Shown here: piece after piece, positions 52,354 to 61,328 of the stretch
How the letters are laid out: every line of letters begins with the position of its first letter
Numbering within the stretch: position 1 is the first letter of the stretch
Source: JAOTVV01 sp039591075
GTDB taxonomy: Bacteria; Gemmatimonadota; Gemmatimonadetes; Gemmatimonadales; GWC2-71-9
Length of the DNA: 64,000 nucleotides
Assembly (NCBI GenBank): GCA_039591075.1
Contig: JBDHEI010000006.1
Location: 42,781-106,780, forward strand
Reading direction: 5' to 3'
The notes under the pieces: generated by a model
Told to the model about the DNA's origin: nothing
Databases searched by the model: none
Seen by the model: the letters and a program-made list of their open reading frames with translations, nothing else
Translations under genes and position numbers: made by a program

Positions 52354-53793
52354 ATGTCGTCGTCGGCGATCGACCAACACGTCAAGGAGCCCTACAAGTA
52401 CGGGTGGTCCACCGACATCGAGTCGGAACTCGCCCCGAAGGGGCTCAACGAAGACATCATCCGGCTCATCTCCCAGAAGAAGAGCGAGCCGGACTGGATG
52501 CTCGAGTGGCGGCTCAAGGCCTATCGGAACTGGCTCAAGATGACAGAGCCGACGTGGGCCAACGTGAAGTATCCGCCAATCGATTATCAGGCGATCCACT
52601 ACTACGCAGCACCGAAGAAGACGGAGGGGCTGACGAGCCTCGATGAGGTGGATCCGAAGCTCCTCGAGACCTTCGAGAAGCTGGGGATTCCGCTCCAAGA
52701 GCAGAAACGGCTGACTGGCGTGGCCGTCGACGCGGTGTTCGACAGCGTGTCGGTGGCCACAACGTTCAAGGAGGAGCTCAAGAAGTACGGGGTGATCTTC
52801 CTGCCGATCTCGGAGGCGATTCAGGAGCATCCGGATCTGGTGCGCAAGTACATCGGATCAGTGGTGCCGCCGAACGACAACTTCTTCGCCGCCCTCAATT
52901 CGGCCGTGTTCACCGACGGTTCGTTCGTATACGTGCCGAAAGGCGTCAAGTGTCCGCTGGAGCTCTCCACCTACTTCCGCATCAATGCCCTGGCAACCGG
53001 GCAGTTTGAGCGCACGCTCATCATTGCGGACGAAGGCAGTGTGGTGAGCTACCTGGAGGGATGCTCGGCCCCGATGCGAGACGAGAATCAACTGCACGCG
53101 GCCGTGGTCGAGCTAGTCGCGCACGAGTCTGCGCAGATCAAGTACTCGACGATTCAGAACTGGTTCCCCGGTGATGAAGATGGCAAGGGCGGAATCTACA
53201 ACTTCGTCACCAAGCGCGGCCGCTGCGCGGGCGCCAACTCGAAGATATCGTGGACGCAGGTCGAGACGGGATCGGCGATCACGTGGAAGTACCCCAGCTG
53301 CATCCTCGAGGGAGACAACTCGATCGGTGAGTTCTACTCGGTCGCGGTGACGAACAACTACCAGCAGGCCGACACCGGAACCAAGATGATCCACATTGGG
53401 AAGAACACCCGTAGCACTATCGTCTCCAAGGGGATCTCGGCAGGACGCAGCCAGAACACGTATCGCGGCGAGGTGAAGATCATGAAGGGGGCCGCGAGCG
53501 CTCGCAACTACTCTCAGTGCGACTCGATGCTCATCGGCGATCAGTGCGGCGCCCACACCTTCCCGTATATTGACGTGCGCAACCCCTCGGCCATCATGGA
53601 GCACGAGGCCACCACGTCGAAGGTCGGAGAGGACCAGATCTTCTACTGCCTCCAGCGGGGCCTTTCGGAAGAAGATGCGGTCTCGCTCATCGTGAATGGC
53701 TTCTGCAAAGAAGTCTTCCGCGAGCTGCCGATGGAGTTCGCGGTGGAAGCGACACGGCTACTGGCCGTGAGCCTGGAGGGGAGCGTCGGGTGA
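52354..53793 (+). CDS. sufB: Fe-S assembly scaffold protein SufB
   Basis: 479 residues with GAGGAG seven bases before ATG 52354. The SufBD beta-helix fold: 'NFFAALNSAVFTDGSFVYVPKGVKCPLELSTYFRINA', 'DEGSVVSYLEGC', 'MKGAASARNYSQCDSMLIGDQCGAHTFPYIDVRNPSAIMEHEATTSKVGEDQIFYCLQRGLSEE'. Cys in 'SQCDSML' accept sulfur. It forms the SufBC2D complex with its two successors. Confidence 0.96.
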   Translation: MSSSAIDQHVKEPYKYGWSTDIESELAPKGLNEDIIRLISQKKSEPDWMLEWRLKAYRNWLKMTEPTWANVKYPPIDYQAIHYYAAPKKTEGLTSLDEVDPKLLETFEKLGIPLQEQKRLTGVAVDAVFDSVSVATTFKEELKKYGVIFLPISEAIQEHPDLVRKYIGSVVPPNDNFFAALNSAVFTDGSFVYVPKGVKCPLELSTYFRINALATGQFERTLIIADEGSVVSYLEGCSAPMRDENQLHAAVVELVAHESAQIKYSTIQNWFPGDEDGKGGIYNFVTKRGRCAGANSKISWTQVETGSAITWKYPSCILEGDNSIGEFYSVAVTNNYQQADTGTKMIHIGKNTRSTIVSKGISAGRSQNTYRGEVKIMKGAASARNYSQCDSMLIGDQCGAHTFPYIDVRNPSAIMEHEATTSKVGEDQIFYCLQRGLSEEDAVSLIVNGFCKEVFRELPMEFAVEATRLLAVSLEGSVG

Positions 53794-53843
53794 GCCGATA
53801 CGCATCCGCACCACACATGACTCTGGACAACGGACGATCGAAT

Positions 53844-54602
53844 ATGCTCAAAGTGAAGAACTTGCACGCCGGCATCGAAGGGGTCGAGATCCTCAAGGGT
53901 GTGGATCTGACCGTGAAGTCCGGTGAAGTGCATGCCATCATGGGACCGAACGGCTCCGGGAAGAGCACGTTTGCCCAGGTGCTTGCGGGACATCCCGCCT
54001 ACGAAGTCACGGGTGGAACGATCACGTTCGAAGGGAAGGATGTGCTCGAGATGAAGGCCGACGAGCGTGCCCGCGCCGGCATGTTCCTCGCCTTTCAGTA
54101 TCCGATTGCAATTCGGGGTATCACGAACGCCTACTTCCTCCAGTCCGCCGTGAACGCCGTGCGGAAGGAGAGGGGACTCGAGGAGCTGGACACCCTCGAG
54201 TTCGCCGAGACACTCGAGAAGAAGCTCGAACTCATCGGGTGGGACGACAGCTTGATCCACCGGGCCGTGAATGACGGGTTCTCGGGTGGGGAGAAGAAGC
54301 GCAACGAGATCCTGCAACTGGCCGTACTGGAGCCGAAGCTTGCGATTCTCGACGAGACTGATTCCGGACTCGACATTGATGCCGTCAAGGCGGTGGCGGA
54401 TGCCGTGAACACGCTCCGCAGCGCGGATCGCTCGTTCGTCATCGTGACGCACTACGAGCGCATTCTCAACTACATCACGCCCGACCACGTCCACGTGTTG
54501 TCGGGTGGCAAGATCGTCAAGTCTGGCGACATGAAGCTCGCGCTCGAGTTGGAGGCGAAGGGATACGACTGGATCACCGAGGGTGCGGCGGTGGCGACAT
54601 GA
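53844..54602 (+). CDS. sufC: SufC ATPase of the Fe-S assembly complex
   Basis: 252 residues from ATG 53844 (MLKVKNLHAG). Walker A GPNGSGKST at 34-42, Q-loop 'AFQYP', ABC signature 'FSGGEKKRNEILQLAVLEPKLAILDETDSGLDIDA'. GTG 53790, overlapping the sufB TGA, would add 18 residues and is less likely. Powers conformational change of SufB-SufD. Confidence 0.94.
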   Translation: MLKVKNLHAGIEGVEILKGVDLTVKSGEVHAIMGPNGSGKSTFAQVLAGHPAYEVTGGTITFEGKDVLEMKADERARAGMFLAFQYPIAIRGITNAYFLQSAVNAVRKERGLEELDTLEFAETLEKKLELIGWDDSLIHRAVNDGFSGGEKKRNEILQLAVLEPKLAILDETDSGLDIDAVKAVADAVNTLRSADRSFVIVTHYERILNYITPDHVHVLSGGKIVKSGDMKLALELEAKGYDWITEGAAVAT

Positions 54603-55954
54603 CGAAGGCCGACACTCGCAAGAGCGTCGCGGCGGAACTCAAGCAGGCTGCCATGGCGTACGTGGAGGCCCACGGGCGGTTTGCTGCGAACGGGGCTGCA
54701 GCGGCGCCGAAGTGGCTGAAGGAACGGCGTGACCAGGCCATCTCCCGCTTTGCCGAGGTCGGGTTTCCCAGCACCCGGCTGGAGGAGTGGCGCTTCACGG
54801 ACGTTAAGGCTATCGCGCGGACATCCTTCGCCCTGGCCGGTGAAGCAGATCTCGGCGGTCTGGAGGCAACGGTCTCGGACCACGTCGTCGGCGCAGCCGA
54901 TCAACACGTCGCGGTCTTCGTGAACGCACGATTCGCCCCGTCGCTGTCCCAGCTCGGCCAACTCCCATCTGGGGTGCTCGCCGGCAGTCTCGCCGACGCG
55001 CTCGGCCGTGACGTGGAGCGGGTGCGCCCGCTCCTAGGCCACCTCGCCTCCGAGGAGGCCAACCCGTTTACGGCGCTCAACACGGCGTTCGTTCACGATG
55101 GTGCGTTCCTCTACGTGCCAAAGGACATGAAAGTAAAGCGCCCGATACACTTCCTGTTTCTGTCTGTACCGGTGCCCGACGCACCGTTGGTGATCCACCC
55201 GCGCAACCTGATGGTCGTGGATCGCGGAGCGCAGGCAACGGTGTTGGAGACCTACGCCACCATCGGCGAGGGTGTGGTCTGGACCAACGCCGTGACCGAG
55301 GTGTCGGTAGGCGAGAATGCCACCCTGGACGCGTATCGTATTCAGCGCGAGAGTGAGGACGCGTTCCACACGGCGGCGACGCACTCGAGGCAGGAGCGGA
55401 GCAGCAACTACTCGTTCATCACGTTCAGCTTGGGGGGTGGTCTGACGCGGCACGACATCAAGGTTGTCCTCGATGGGGAAGGTGCGGACGCGACCCTCGA
55501 CGGACTGTCGATGCTCCGCGGACGGCAGCACACCGACTATCATACGACGCTCGAGCACGCCAAGCCTAACTGCACGAGTTGGGAGTATTTCAACGGGGTG
55601 TTCGACGATCGGGCGCGAGGTGTCTTCAATGGACGAATCATCGTGCGTCCCGGCGCCCAGAAGACGGACTCGAAACAGACGAATAACAGCTTGCTGCTGT
55701 CCCCCTCGGCCCGTGCCGACAGCCAGCCGCAGTTGGAGATCTACGCTGACGACGTGAAGTGCACGCACGGGGCAACCCTGGGACCGATCGACGATGACCA
55801 CATGTTCTATCTCCAGAGCCGAGGCCTCACGGCGGAAGAGGCCCAGGCCCTTCTGACCTATGGGTTCGGCTCCGAGATCTTGAATGCCGTGAAGTCGGCG
55901 CCGCTCAGGCAGGCTCTGGATCGGCTGGTGCGGCGCTGGCTCGCTGAGGCCTAA
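54599..55954 (+). CDS. sufD: SufD, partner of SufB
   Basis: 451 residues with ATGA overlap to sufC. The C-terminal half matches SufD: 'LHHTTTL'-like 'DYHTTLEHAKPNCTSWEYF', 'FNGRIIVRPGAQKTDSKQTNNSLLLS', 'AQLEIYADDVKCTHGATLGPIDDDHMFYLQSRGL' with the iron-donor-side residues. Needed for iron acquisition in the SufBC2D scaffold. Confidence 0.94.
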   Translation: MTKADTRKSVAAELKQAAMAYVEAHGRFAANGAAAAPKWLKERRDQAISRFAEVGFPSTRLEEWRFTDVKAIARTSFALAGEADLGGLEATVSDHVVGAADQHVAVFVNARFAPSLSQLGQLPSGVLAGSLADALGRDVERVRPLLGHLASEEANPFTALNTAFVHDGAFLYVPKDMKVKRPIHFLFLSVPVPDAPLVIHPRNLMVVDRGAQATVLETYATIGEGVVWTNAVTEVSVGENATLDAYRIQRESEDAFHTAATHSRQERSSNYSFITFSLGGGLTRHDIKVVLDGEGADATLDGLSMLRGRQHTDYHTTLEHAKPNCTSWEYFNGVFDDRARGVFNGRIIVRPGAQKTDSKQTNNSLLLSPSARADSQPQLEIYADDVKCTHGATLGPIDDDHMFYLQSRGLTAEEAQALLTYGFGSEILNAVKSAPLRQALDRLVRRWLAEA

Positions 55955-55968
55955 CAGGGGGCGTCGGC

Positions 55969-57225
55969 GTGCGCCAAGTCTCGACCCCTCTGTTCGCGAC
56001 CCGTGCTCGGCGGGACGTCGCAACGGTGCGGCAGGATTTCCCTGTCCTGGCCGGCACCGCCAACGGGTGCCCGCTGGTATATCTCGACAACGCCGCCACG
56101 AGTCAAAAGCCGCGGGCCGTCATCGAGACCCTGACGCGGTTCTATCAGACGGAGAACGCCAACATTCACCGCGGCGTCCACGAGCTCAGTCAGCGTGCGA
56201 CGCTCGCGTACGAAGCGGCCCGCGCCAAGCTTCAGCGCTTTCTCAACGCCAGCGATCCCCATGAAGTGATCTTCGTCCGGGGCGCGACGGAAGCCATCAA
56301 TCTGGTGGCATCCAGCTTCGGCCGAATCCGCCTCCGCCCAGGCGACGAAGTTGTCGTGTCTGCCATGGAGCATCATTCCAACCTCGTGCCGTGGCAGATT
56401 GCCTGTGAGATTGCGGGAGCCCGTCTGCGTGTCATTCCCATGTCCGACGCTGGTGAGCTCGACCTGGACGCGCTGCGACATATGCTCGGTGACCGGACGC
56501 GCCTCGTCGCGGTCGTCCATGTGTCGAACTCGCTTGGAACGATCAACCCGGTGCCGGAGATCGTCCGGATGGCGCATGATGCCGGGGTCCCCGTGTTGGT
56601 CGACGGCGCTCAGGCCGCACCGCACATGCCGATCGACGTCCAGGAACTGGATGCAGATTTCTACGCCCTCTCGGGGCACAAGATGTTCGGCCCTACGGGC
56701 ATCGGGGTGCTCTACGGCAAGGCCAAACTGCTCGACGCGATGCCGCCCTATCAGGGCGGCGGCGAGATGATCCGTTCCGTCACCTTCGAGAAGACGACGT
56801 ACGCACCCCTACCGGCCAAGTTCGAGGCGGGAACCCCGCACATCGCCGGCGCCATTGGTCTCGGGGCGGCCGTGGATTACCTCCGCGGCCTGTCGTGGGA
56901 GTGGATCCAGCATCACGAGCACGACCTCCTGGAGTATGCGACCGAGCAACTCCGGTTCATTCCGGGCCTGCGCATCGTCGGCACGGCAGCGCGGAAGGCA
57001 GCGGTGATCTCGTTCGTCCTCGAGGGCGTACACGCACACGACATTGGGACCATCCTGGATCAGAGCGGGATAGCGATCCGGACCGGACACCACTGCACCC
57101 AACCTGTGATGGACCGCCTCGGGATCCCGGCCACAGCGCGAGCGTCCTTTGCCTTCTACAATACGCGAGAAGAGGTCGACGCCTTGGTCCGAGGAGTCCA
57201 AGAAGTTCGAGCGGTGTTTGGGTGA
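55969..57225 (+). CDS. sufS: Cysteine desulfurase SufS
   Basis: 418 residues from GTG 55969. PLP Lys in 'SGHKMFGPTGIGVLYG' and the reactive Cys in 'IRTGHHCTQPVMDRLG' (about residue 376) are present, with the loop length typical for group II. It supplies sulfur for clusters through SufU, encoded next. Confidence 0.95.
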   Translation: MRQVSTPLFATRARRDVATVRQDFPVLAGTANGCPLVYLDNAATSQKPRAVIETLTRFYQTENANIHRGVHELSQRATLAYEAARAKLQRFLNASDPHEVIFVRGATEAINLVASSFGRIRLRPGDEVVVSAMEHHSNLVPWQIACEIAGARLRVIPMSDAGELDLDALRHMLGDRTRLVAVVHVSNSLGTINPVPEIVRMAHDAGVPVLVDGAQAAPHMPIDVQELDADFYALSGHKMFGPTGIGVLYGKAKLLDAMPPYQGGGEMIRSVTFEKTTYAPLPAKFEAGTPHIAGAIGLGAAVDYLRGLSWEWIQHHEHDLLEYATEQLRFIPGLRIVGTAARKAAVISFVLEGVHAHDIGTILDQSGIAIRTGHHCTQPVMDRLGIPATARASFAFYNTREEVDALVRGVQEVRAVFG

Positions 57226-57716
57226 TGGTGGATCTTCGGGAGTTGTATCAGCAGGTCGTGCTCGACCACAACCGCAGCCCGCGCAATTTCAAGCAGCTTC
57301 CCAACGCTAACCGCACAGCGGAAGGAACGAACCCACTGTGCGGCGATGAGATCACGTTGTACCTGGTCGTGGTCGACGACGTGATCGAAGACGTGGGCTT
57401 TCAGGGTGCCGGCTGTGCGATATCCCAGGCATCGGCCTCGTTGATGACGGCCGCGGTCAAGGGCAAGACGAAGACCGAGGCCGATGCGCTATTCCGTGCG
57501 TTCCATGCGATGGTGACCGGTGGTCCCAACGGCGCGATCGACGAGAAGGCGCTCGGCAAGCTGGCTGCCCTGTCGGGTGTGCGGCAGTTCCCCGTCCGGG
57601 TGAAGTGCGCGAACCTGCCCTGGCATACCCTGCACGAGGCCTTGGCGAGCTCAGGCGGCACTGTGTCGACTGAGGAGGCCGGATCGGACACGGCGGACGG
57701 CCCCGACCGCCGATGA
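57225..57716 (+). CDS. sufU: SufU, zinc-dependent sulfur acceptor
   Basis: 163 residues. ATG 57225 uses the A of the sufS TGA. Zinc ligands lie in 'NPLCGDEITL', 'GAGCAISQAS' and 'RVKCANLPWHTL' (Cys, Asp, Cys, Cys). SufU takes persulfide from SufS in Gram-positive-like SUF systems; here it replaces SufE. The C-terminal tail of about 20 residues is unconserved. Confidence 0.93.
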   Translation: MVDLRELYQQVVLDHNRSPRNFKQLPNANRTAEGTNPLCGDEITLYLVVVDDVIEDVGFQGAGCAISQASASLMTAAVKGKTKTEADALFRAFHAMVTGGPNGAIDEKALGKLAALSGVRQFPVRVKCANLPWHTLHEALASSGGTVSTEEAGSDTADGPDRR

Positions 57717-58036
57717 TGGATTTCCAGAAAGCCATCCCGCTCGACAATCTCCGGGACGGCATCCCGCAGAGCGTGATCCTGCCGGACGACCGTCGGGTGT
57801 GTCTGGTGCGAGTCGGTGACCGGGTGTTTGCGGTCGACGACCGGTGCTCACACGCGGACTTCCCCATGGCTGAGGGGGAGATGGTCGATGATTTCGTGAT
57901 CGAGTGTGCGCTTCATGGAGCCCAGTTCGATGTCCGAACCGGTGAGGTGCTCGAACCACCGGCCGACGAGCCGCTACCGACGTTTGAGGTGAAGGTGGAT
58001 GGTGGCACGGTCTGGGTGGGTGGGCCCCCGTCGTAG
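57713..58036 (+). CDS. Rieske-type [2Fe-2S] ferredoxin
   Basis: 107 residues with ATGA overlap to sufU. Two ligand pairs, 'CSHADFP' and 'CALHGAQFD' (C-x-H and C-x-x-H), define a Rieske cluster; no membrane anchor, so a soluble ferredoxin. Such proteins often close suf operons, possibly as an electron donor or an assembly substrate. Confidence 0.92.
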   Translation: MMDFQKAIPLDNLRDGIPQSVILPDDRRVCLVRVGDRVFAVDDRCSHADFPMAEGEMVDDFVIECALHGAQFDVRTGEVLEPPADEPLPTFEVKVDGGTVWVGGPPS

Positions 58037-58080
58037 CCGACCCGGCCGTCCCGAAAGCCTCGTTACCTCCCGAGACCCAC

Positions 58081-58830
58081 CTAGCTGGGAGTGATCCCCT
58101 TGCGGCGACACTCCTCAGCGATCGCGCGGATTTCCCAGCCCTCCATCGGCGCGGCAATGGCGCGAGGGCTCCCATGCTCTGCCCAGACCGCGACTCCAAA
58201 GCCGTCTGTCGACACAGCACTGATGCCCGACCCGAGCCGGACTCTCGCCGGTTCCTCGGGTGGCCGCGCGAAGTAGGTCAGGGACTTGCCGTGGTAATGG
58301 TACACGATCGCAGCACTCGAGGCGCCCGACCACTCGACAACGCGTGCCCCCATCAGGACCGCCCCCGAGATGTTGGGAAGGTCGATCGGAAACCCGACAT
58401 GCGCATCGAGCCACTGACGAACGACGGCCGGATCTGAGCTCTCGATCGCGGTCGCCACGGTCGTCAGGGCGATGCGGGCTTCCTTAGCGAGTGGCTCGGC
58501 AAGACGACTGGCGGGCGACCCGGAGAGAACGAAGAACAGCAGCCCAGCGGCGATCAGGCCTCCGCTACCTCCCACGGCCAGCCGGCGCCCGCGGGTGCGT
58601 CGTCGCTCCTCTCCGCGCAGCGAAGTGAGTATGCCTTCCCGGAGGTGCTGTGGCGCGCGCGTCCGACGTGCCCACGTCGTCAGTCTGCTAGCGATCTCCT
58701 GGGATGCCTCGAAGAACCGTTGACAGGAGTGGCAGCGCGCGAGGTGCTCGAGTGCTCGGTCGGCTTCCCGCGACGATCTTCGTGGTCCGGGCATGGGATC
58801 GAGTGTGAGTCGGGCTTCTTCACAATGCAC
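58081..58830 (-). CDS. Membrane anti-sigma-like protein with zinc finger
   Basis: 249 residues from GTG 58830 (MHCEEARLTLD), with AGGAG nine bases upstream. Zinc module of HX3CX2C type in 'EHLARCHSCQRF' with an upstream Cys3. One transmembrane helix 'GGLIAAGLLFFVLSG' separates it from a beta-rich periplasmic domain. No sigma gene is adjacent, so its target is unclear. Confidence 0.75.
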   Translation of the reverse strand: MHCEEARLTLDPMPGPRRSSREADRALEHLARCHSCQRFFEASQEIASRLTTWARRTRAPQHLREGILTSLRGEERRRTRGRRLAVGGSGGLIAAGLLFFVLSGSPASRLAEPLAKEARIALTTVATAIESSDPAVVRQWLDAHVGFPIDLPNISGAVLMGARVVEWSGASSAAIVYHYHGKSLTYFARPPEEPARVRLGSGISAVSTDGFGVAVWAEHGSPRAIAAPMEGWEIRAIAEECRRKGITPS

Positions 58831-59006
58831 GGCAACGTTCTCCTGTGGGAACACGATGTTTGGCACGGCGCCTTCACGCCCGTGTTCCAGCCAAGCTGTT
58901 CACCTGGAGAAACGGTCCGTCTCGAGCCACGGTTCCCCGTTTCGGGGTCCAGTCGGTATTCTACAGGCTGCGCATTCCCAACTTGGCCGAGGTGCGAAGG
59001 AGATCG

Positions 59007-59969
59007 ATGCAGAACCAGATGGTGATCGAAGCGCGAGGCATCACCAAACGCTTCGCCGGACACACAGCGGTCCGCGCTCTGTCGTTGCAGGTACCAACGG
59101 GTTCCGTGTACGGACTGCTGGGACCCAACGGTGCCGGAAAGACCACCACGATCCGGATGCTCATGAACATCATCGTGCCTGACGAGGGCTCGATCAGGCT
59201 GTTCGGGCTGGAGGATTCCGGCCGAGATCTCAGCCATCGCATCGGGTACCTGCCGGAAGAGCGAGGGCTGTACCGGAAGATGCGGGTTCTGGATCTGGTG
59301 ATCTTCCTGGCCCAAGCGAAGGGTGTGCCACGACGGACCGCAAAGGGAGAAGGACTCGAGTGGCTCACACGCCTCGGACTAGGCGACTGGATCCGGAAAC
59401 CGGTGAGCGATCTGTCCAAGGGAATGCAGCAGAAGGTGCAATTCATCTCTACGATTCTGCACCGGCCGGAGCTCTTGATTCTAGACGAGCCGTTTTCCGG
59501 CTTTGACCCGGTGAACACCCAACTCATGAAGGATATCGTCCTGGAGCTGGGCCGGCGCGGGACCACCGTGCTGTTTTCGACACACATCATGGAGCAGGCG
59601 GAGAAGCTGTGTGATTCTGTGTGCATCATCGCACGTGGTGAGAAGGTGCTCGACGGCCGTCTGTCCGACATCAAGCGGCAGCACGGGGGACTGCACGTGA
59701 TTCTTGCGGTCGAGCAAGGCGTCGAATCGGTCCACGCGCTGCTGTCCGATCGCTCGCTCGTCGCGAAGGCGGACAATTACGGCTCCTATGCCGAGGTGGA
59801 ACTCGTGGCGGGCTCCGATCCGCAGCGGCTGCTCGAGGCGTTGATGAGGGCCGGGGCGAGAGTGCGACGGTTCGAGCTCGCCGAACCCACGCTCAACAAG
59901 ATCTTCATCGACATCGTCGGCGCAGATGCCGCCGCGCCACGGGCTCAGGAGGCCCGGGCACATGCGTAA
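59007..59969 (+). CDS. ABC transporter ATPase, NatA-like
   Basis: 320 residues with GGAG before ATG 59007. Walker A GPNGAGKTT at 41-49, signature 'LSKGMQQKVQF', Walker B 'LLILDEPFSGFDP' and switch His in 'STHIMEQAE'. The C-terminal 70 residues are a DUF4162-type domain. Works with the next gene to export an unknown substrate. Confidence 0.92.
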   Translation: MQNQMVIEARGITKRFAGHTAVRALSLQVPTGSVYGLLGPNGAGKTTTIRMLMNIIVPDEGSIRLFGLEDSGRDLSHRIGYLPEERGLYRKMRVLDLVIFLAQAKGVPRRTAKGEGLEWLTRLGLGDWIRKPVSDLSKGMQQKVQFISTILHRPELLILDEPFSGFDPVNTQLMKDIVLELGRRGTTVLFSTHIMEQAEKLCDSVCIIARGEKVLDGRLSDIKRQHGGLHVILAVEQGVESVHALLSDRSLVAKADNYGSYAEVELVAGSDPQRLLEALMRAGARVRRFELAEPTLNKIFIDIVGADAAAPRAQEARAHA

Positions 59970-61236
59970 GATCTGGGTCGTCGTGCAGCGCGAGTTCGTG
60001 GAGAAAGTCCGCAACAAGTGGTTCATCATCTCGACGGTGCTGGGTCCGCTGCTCATGGCGTCGTTCGTGGTCTTGCCGATCCTGATGGCCGAAGGTGGTG
60101 GTGCGCAACGGCGAATCGTGGTGGTGGATCTTGGGACGGTCGACCTGGCCAGTCGGTTGGTCGGCGTGCTCCGTGCACCGCTGCCGGTGACAGCAACGCT
60201 ACTTCGGGTTGAGCTCGCGGATCTGGCGGACGTGGCGGATTCGTTGACCGCACTCGTCGGCGGCAAGGAGGTCGACGGGTATCTGATCGTGTCGGAGGAG
60301 GCGGTGGAGGACGGGGCGGTCGAATACCGAGGGTCGAACGTCTCGTCCATGGCGGACATGCAGGTCCTCGAGCGGGTGCTCCGCGAGACGGTCGTGACCG
60401 AGCGACTCGGCCGTGCCGGGGTCGATGCGGAAGTGGTGCAGCGGGCCCGCATCCCGCTTCGCATGCGGACGCTGAGCATCCGAGGAGGAAAGGTCACGGA
60501 GGGATCGGGCGAATCCGCCTTCATTCTCGCGTACGCCGTGTGGTTGGTGCTGTACATGGCGATCCTCCTCTACGGGGTGCAGGTGATGGGGGCCGTCGTG
60601 GAGGAAAAGACGTCGCGCGTGATCGAACTCCTCATCTCGAGCCTTCGCCCGTTCCAGCTTTTGGCAGGCAAGGTCATCGGCGTCGGGGCAGTCGGGCTCT
60701 TCCAGCTCGCCATCTGGGGTGTGTGCGCGTGGTTACTGTTCCAGCAGCGGGAGCTGGTGCTGCGGGTGGTTGGGATCGACGCGGGGCCAGCAGGAGGATT
60801 CGCGTTCCCGGCCGTCCCCCTGGAAACCATCGCGATCGTGCTGACCTACTTTCTCTTGGGTTACTTCCTCTATGCAGCGATGTTCGCGGCCGTCGGGGCC
60901 ATGTCCAACTCCGATGCCGAGGCCAGACAGGCGCAGACGCCGGTGATCATGCTGCTCGTCATCCCCACGGTGCTGATGCTCGGCATTCTACAGCAGCCGG
61001 ATGGGGCCATGGCGGTGAGTCTGTCGCTCATCCCGTTCTGTTCACCGATCGCCATGCCGGTGCGCTGGGCGGCGGCAACGGTGCCAATCGAAGAGCTGGC
61101 GCTTTCAATCGGGCTGCTGGTCGTGGCCTTGCTGCTGGTCGTATGGGTCGCAGCGCGGATCTATCGAGTGGGCATCCTCATGTACGGGAAACGCCCCAAC
61201 CCCAAGGAACTGTGGCGCTGGATACGCACGACGTAG
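59962..61236 (+). CDS. ABC-2-type permease, NatB-like
   Basis: 424 residues from ATG 59962, overlapping the ATPase end by eight bases. N-terminal helix, a long periplasmic loop (about 45-190), then five to six helices including 'VEEKTSRVIELLISSLRPFQLLAGKVIG', the ABC-2 coupling motif. Resembles the sodium exporter NatB family, but the substrate is not fixed by sequence. Confidence 0.9.
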   Translation: MRKIWVVVQREFVEKVRNKWFIISTVLGPLLMASFVVLPILMAEGGGAQRRIVVVDLGTVDLASRLVGVLRAPLPVTATLLRVELADLADVADSLTALVGGKEVDGYLIVSEEAVEDGAVEYRGSNVSSMADMQVLERVLRETVVTERLGRAGVDAEVVQRARIPLRMRTLSIRGGKVTEGSGESAFILAYAVWLVLYMAILLYGVQVMGAVVEEKTSRVIELLISSLRPFQLLAGKVIGVGAVGLFQLAIWGVCAWLLFQQRELVLRVVGIDAGPAGGFAFPAVPLETIAIVLTYFLLGYFLYAAMFAAVGAMSNSDAEARQAQTPVIMLLVIPTVLMLGILQQPDGAMAVSLSLIPFCSPIAMPVRWAAATVPIEELALSIGLLVVALLLVVWVAARIYRVGILMYGKRPNPKELWRWIRTT

Positions 61237-61328
61237 CTGTGTAGCGGTTGTCGTGGGCGGGAGGCGAGAAACCGATCCGCAGGAGGCCCTAACGCCTGCG
61301 GCGGTGACCAGTCTATCTTTCGCGCCCG

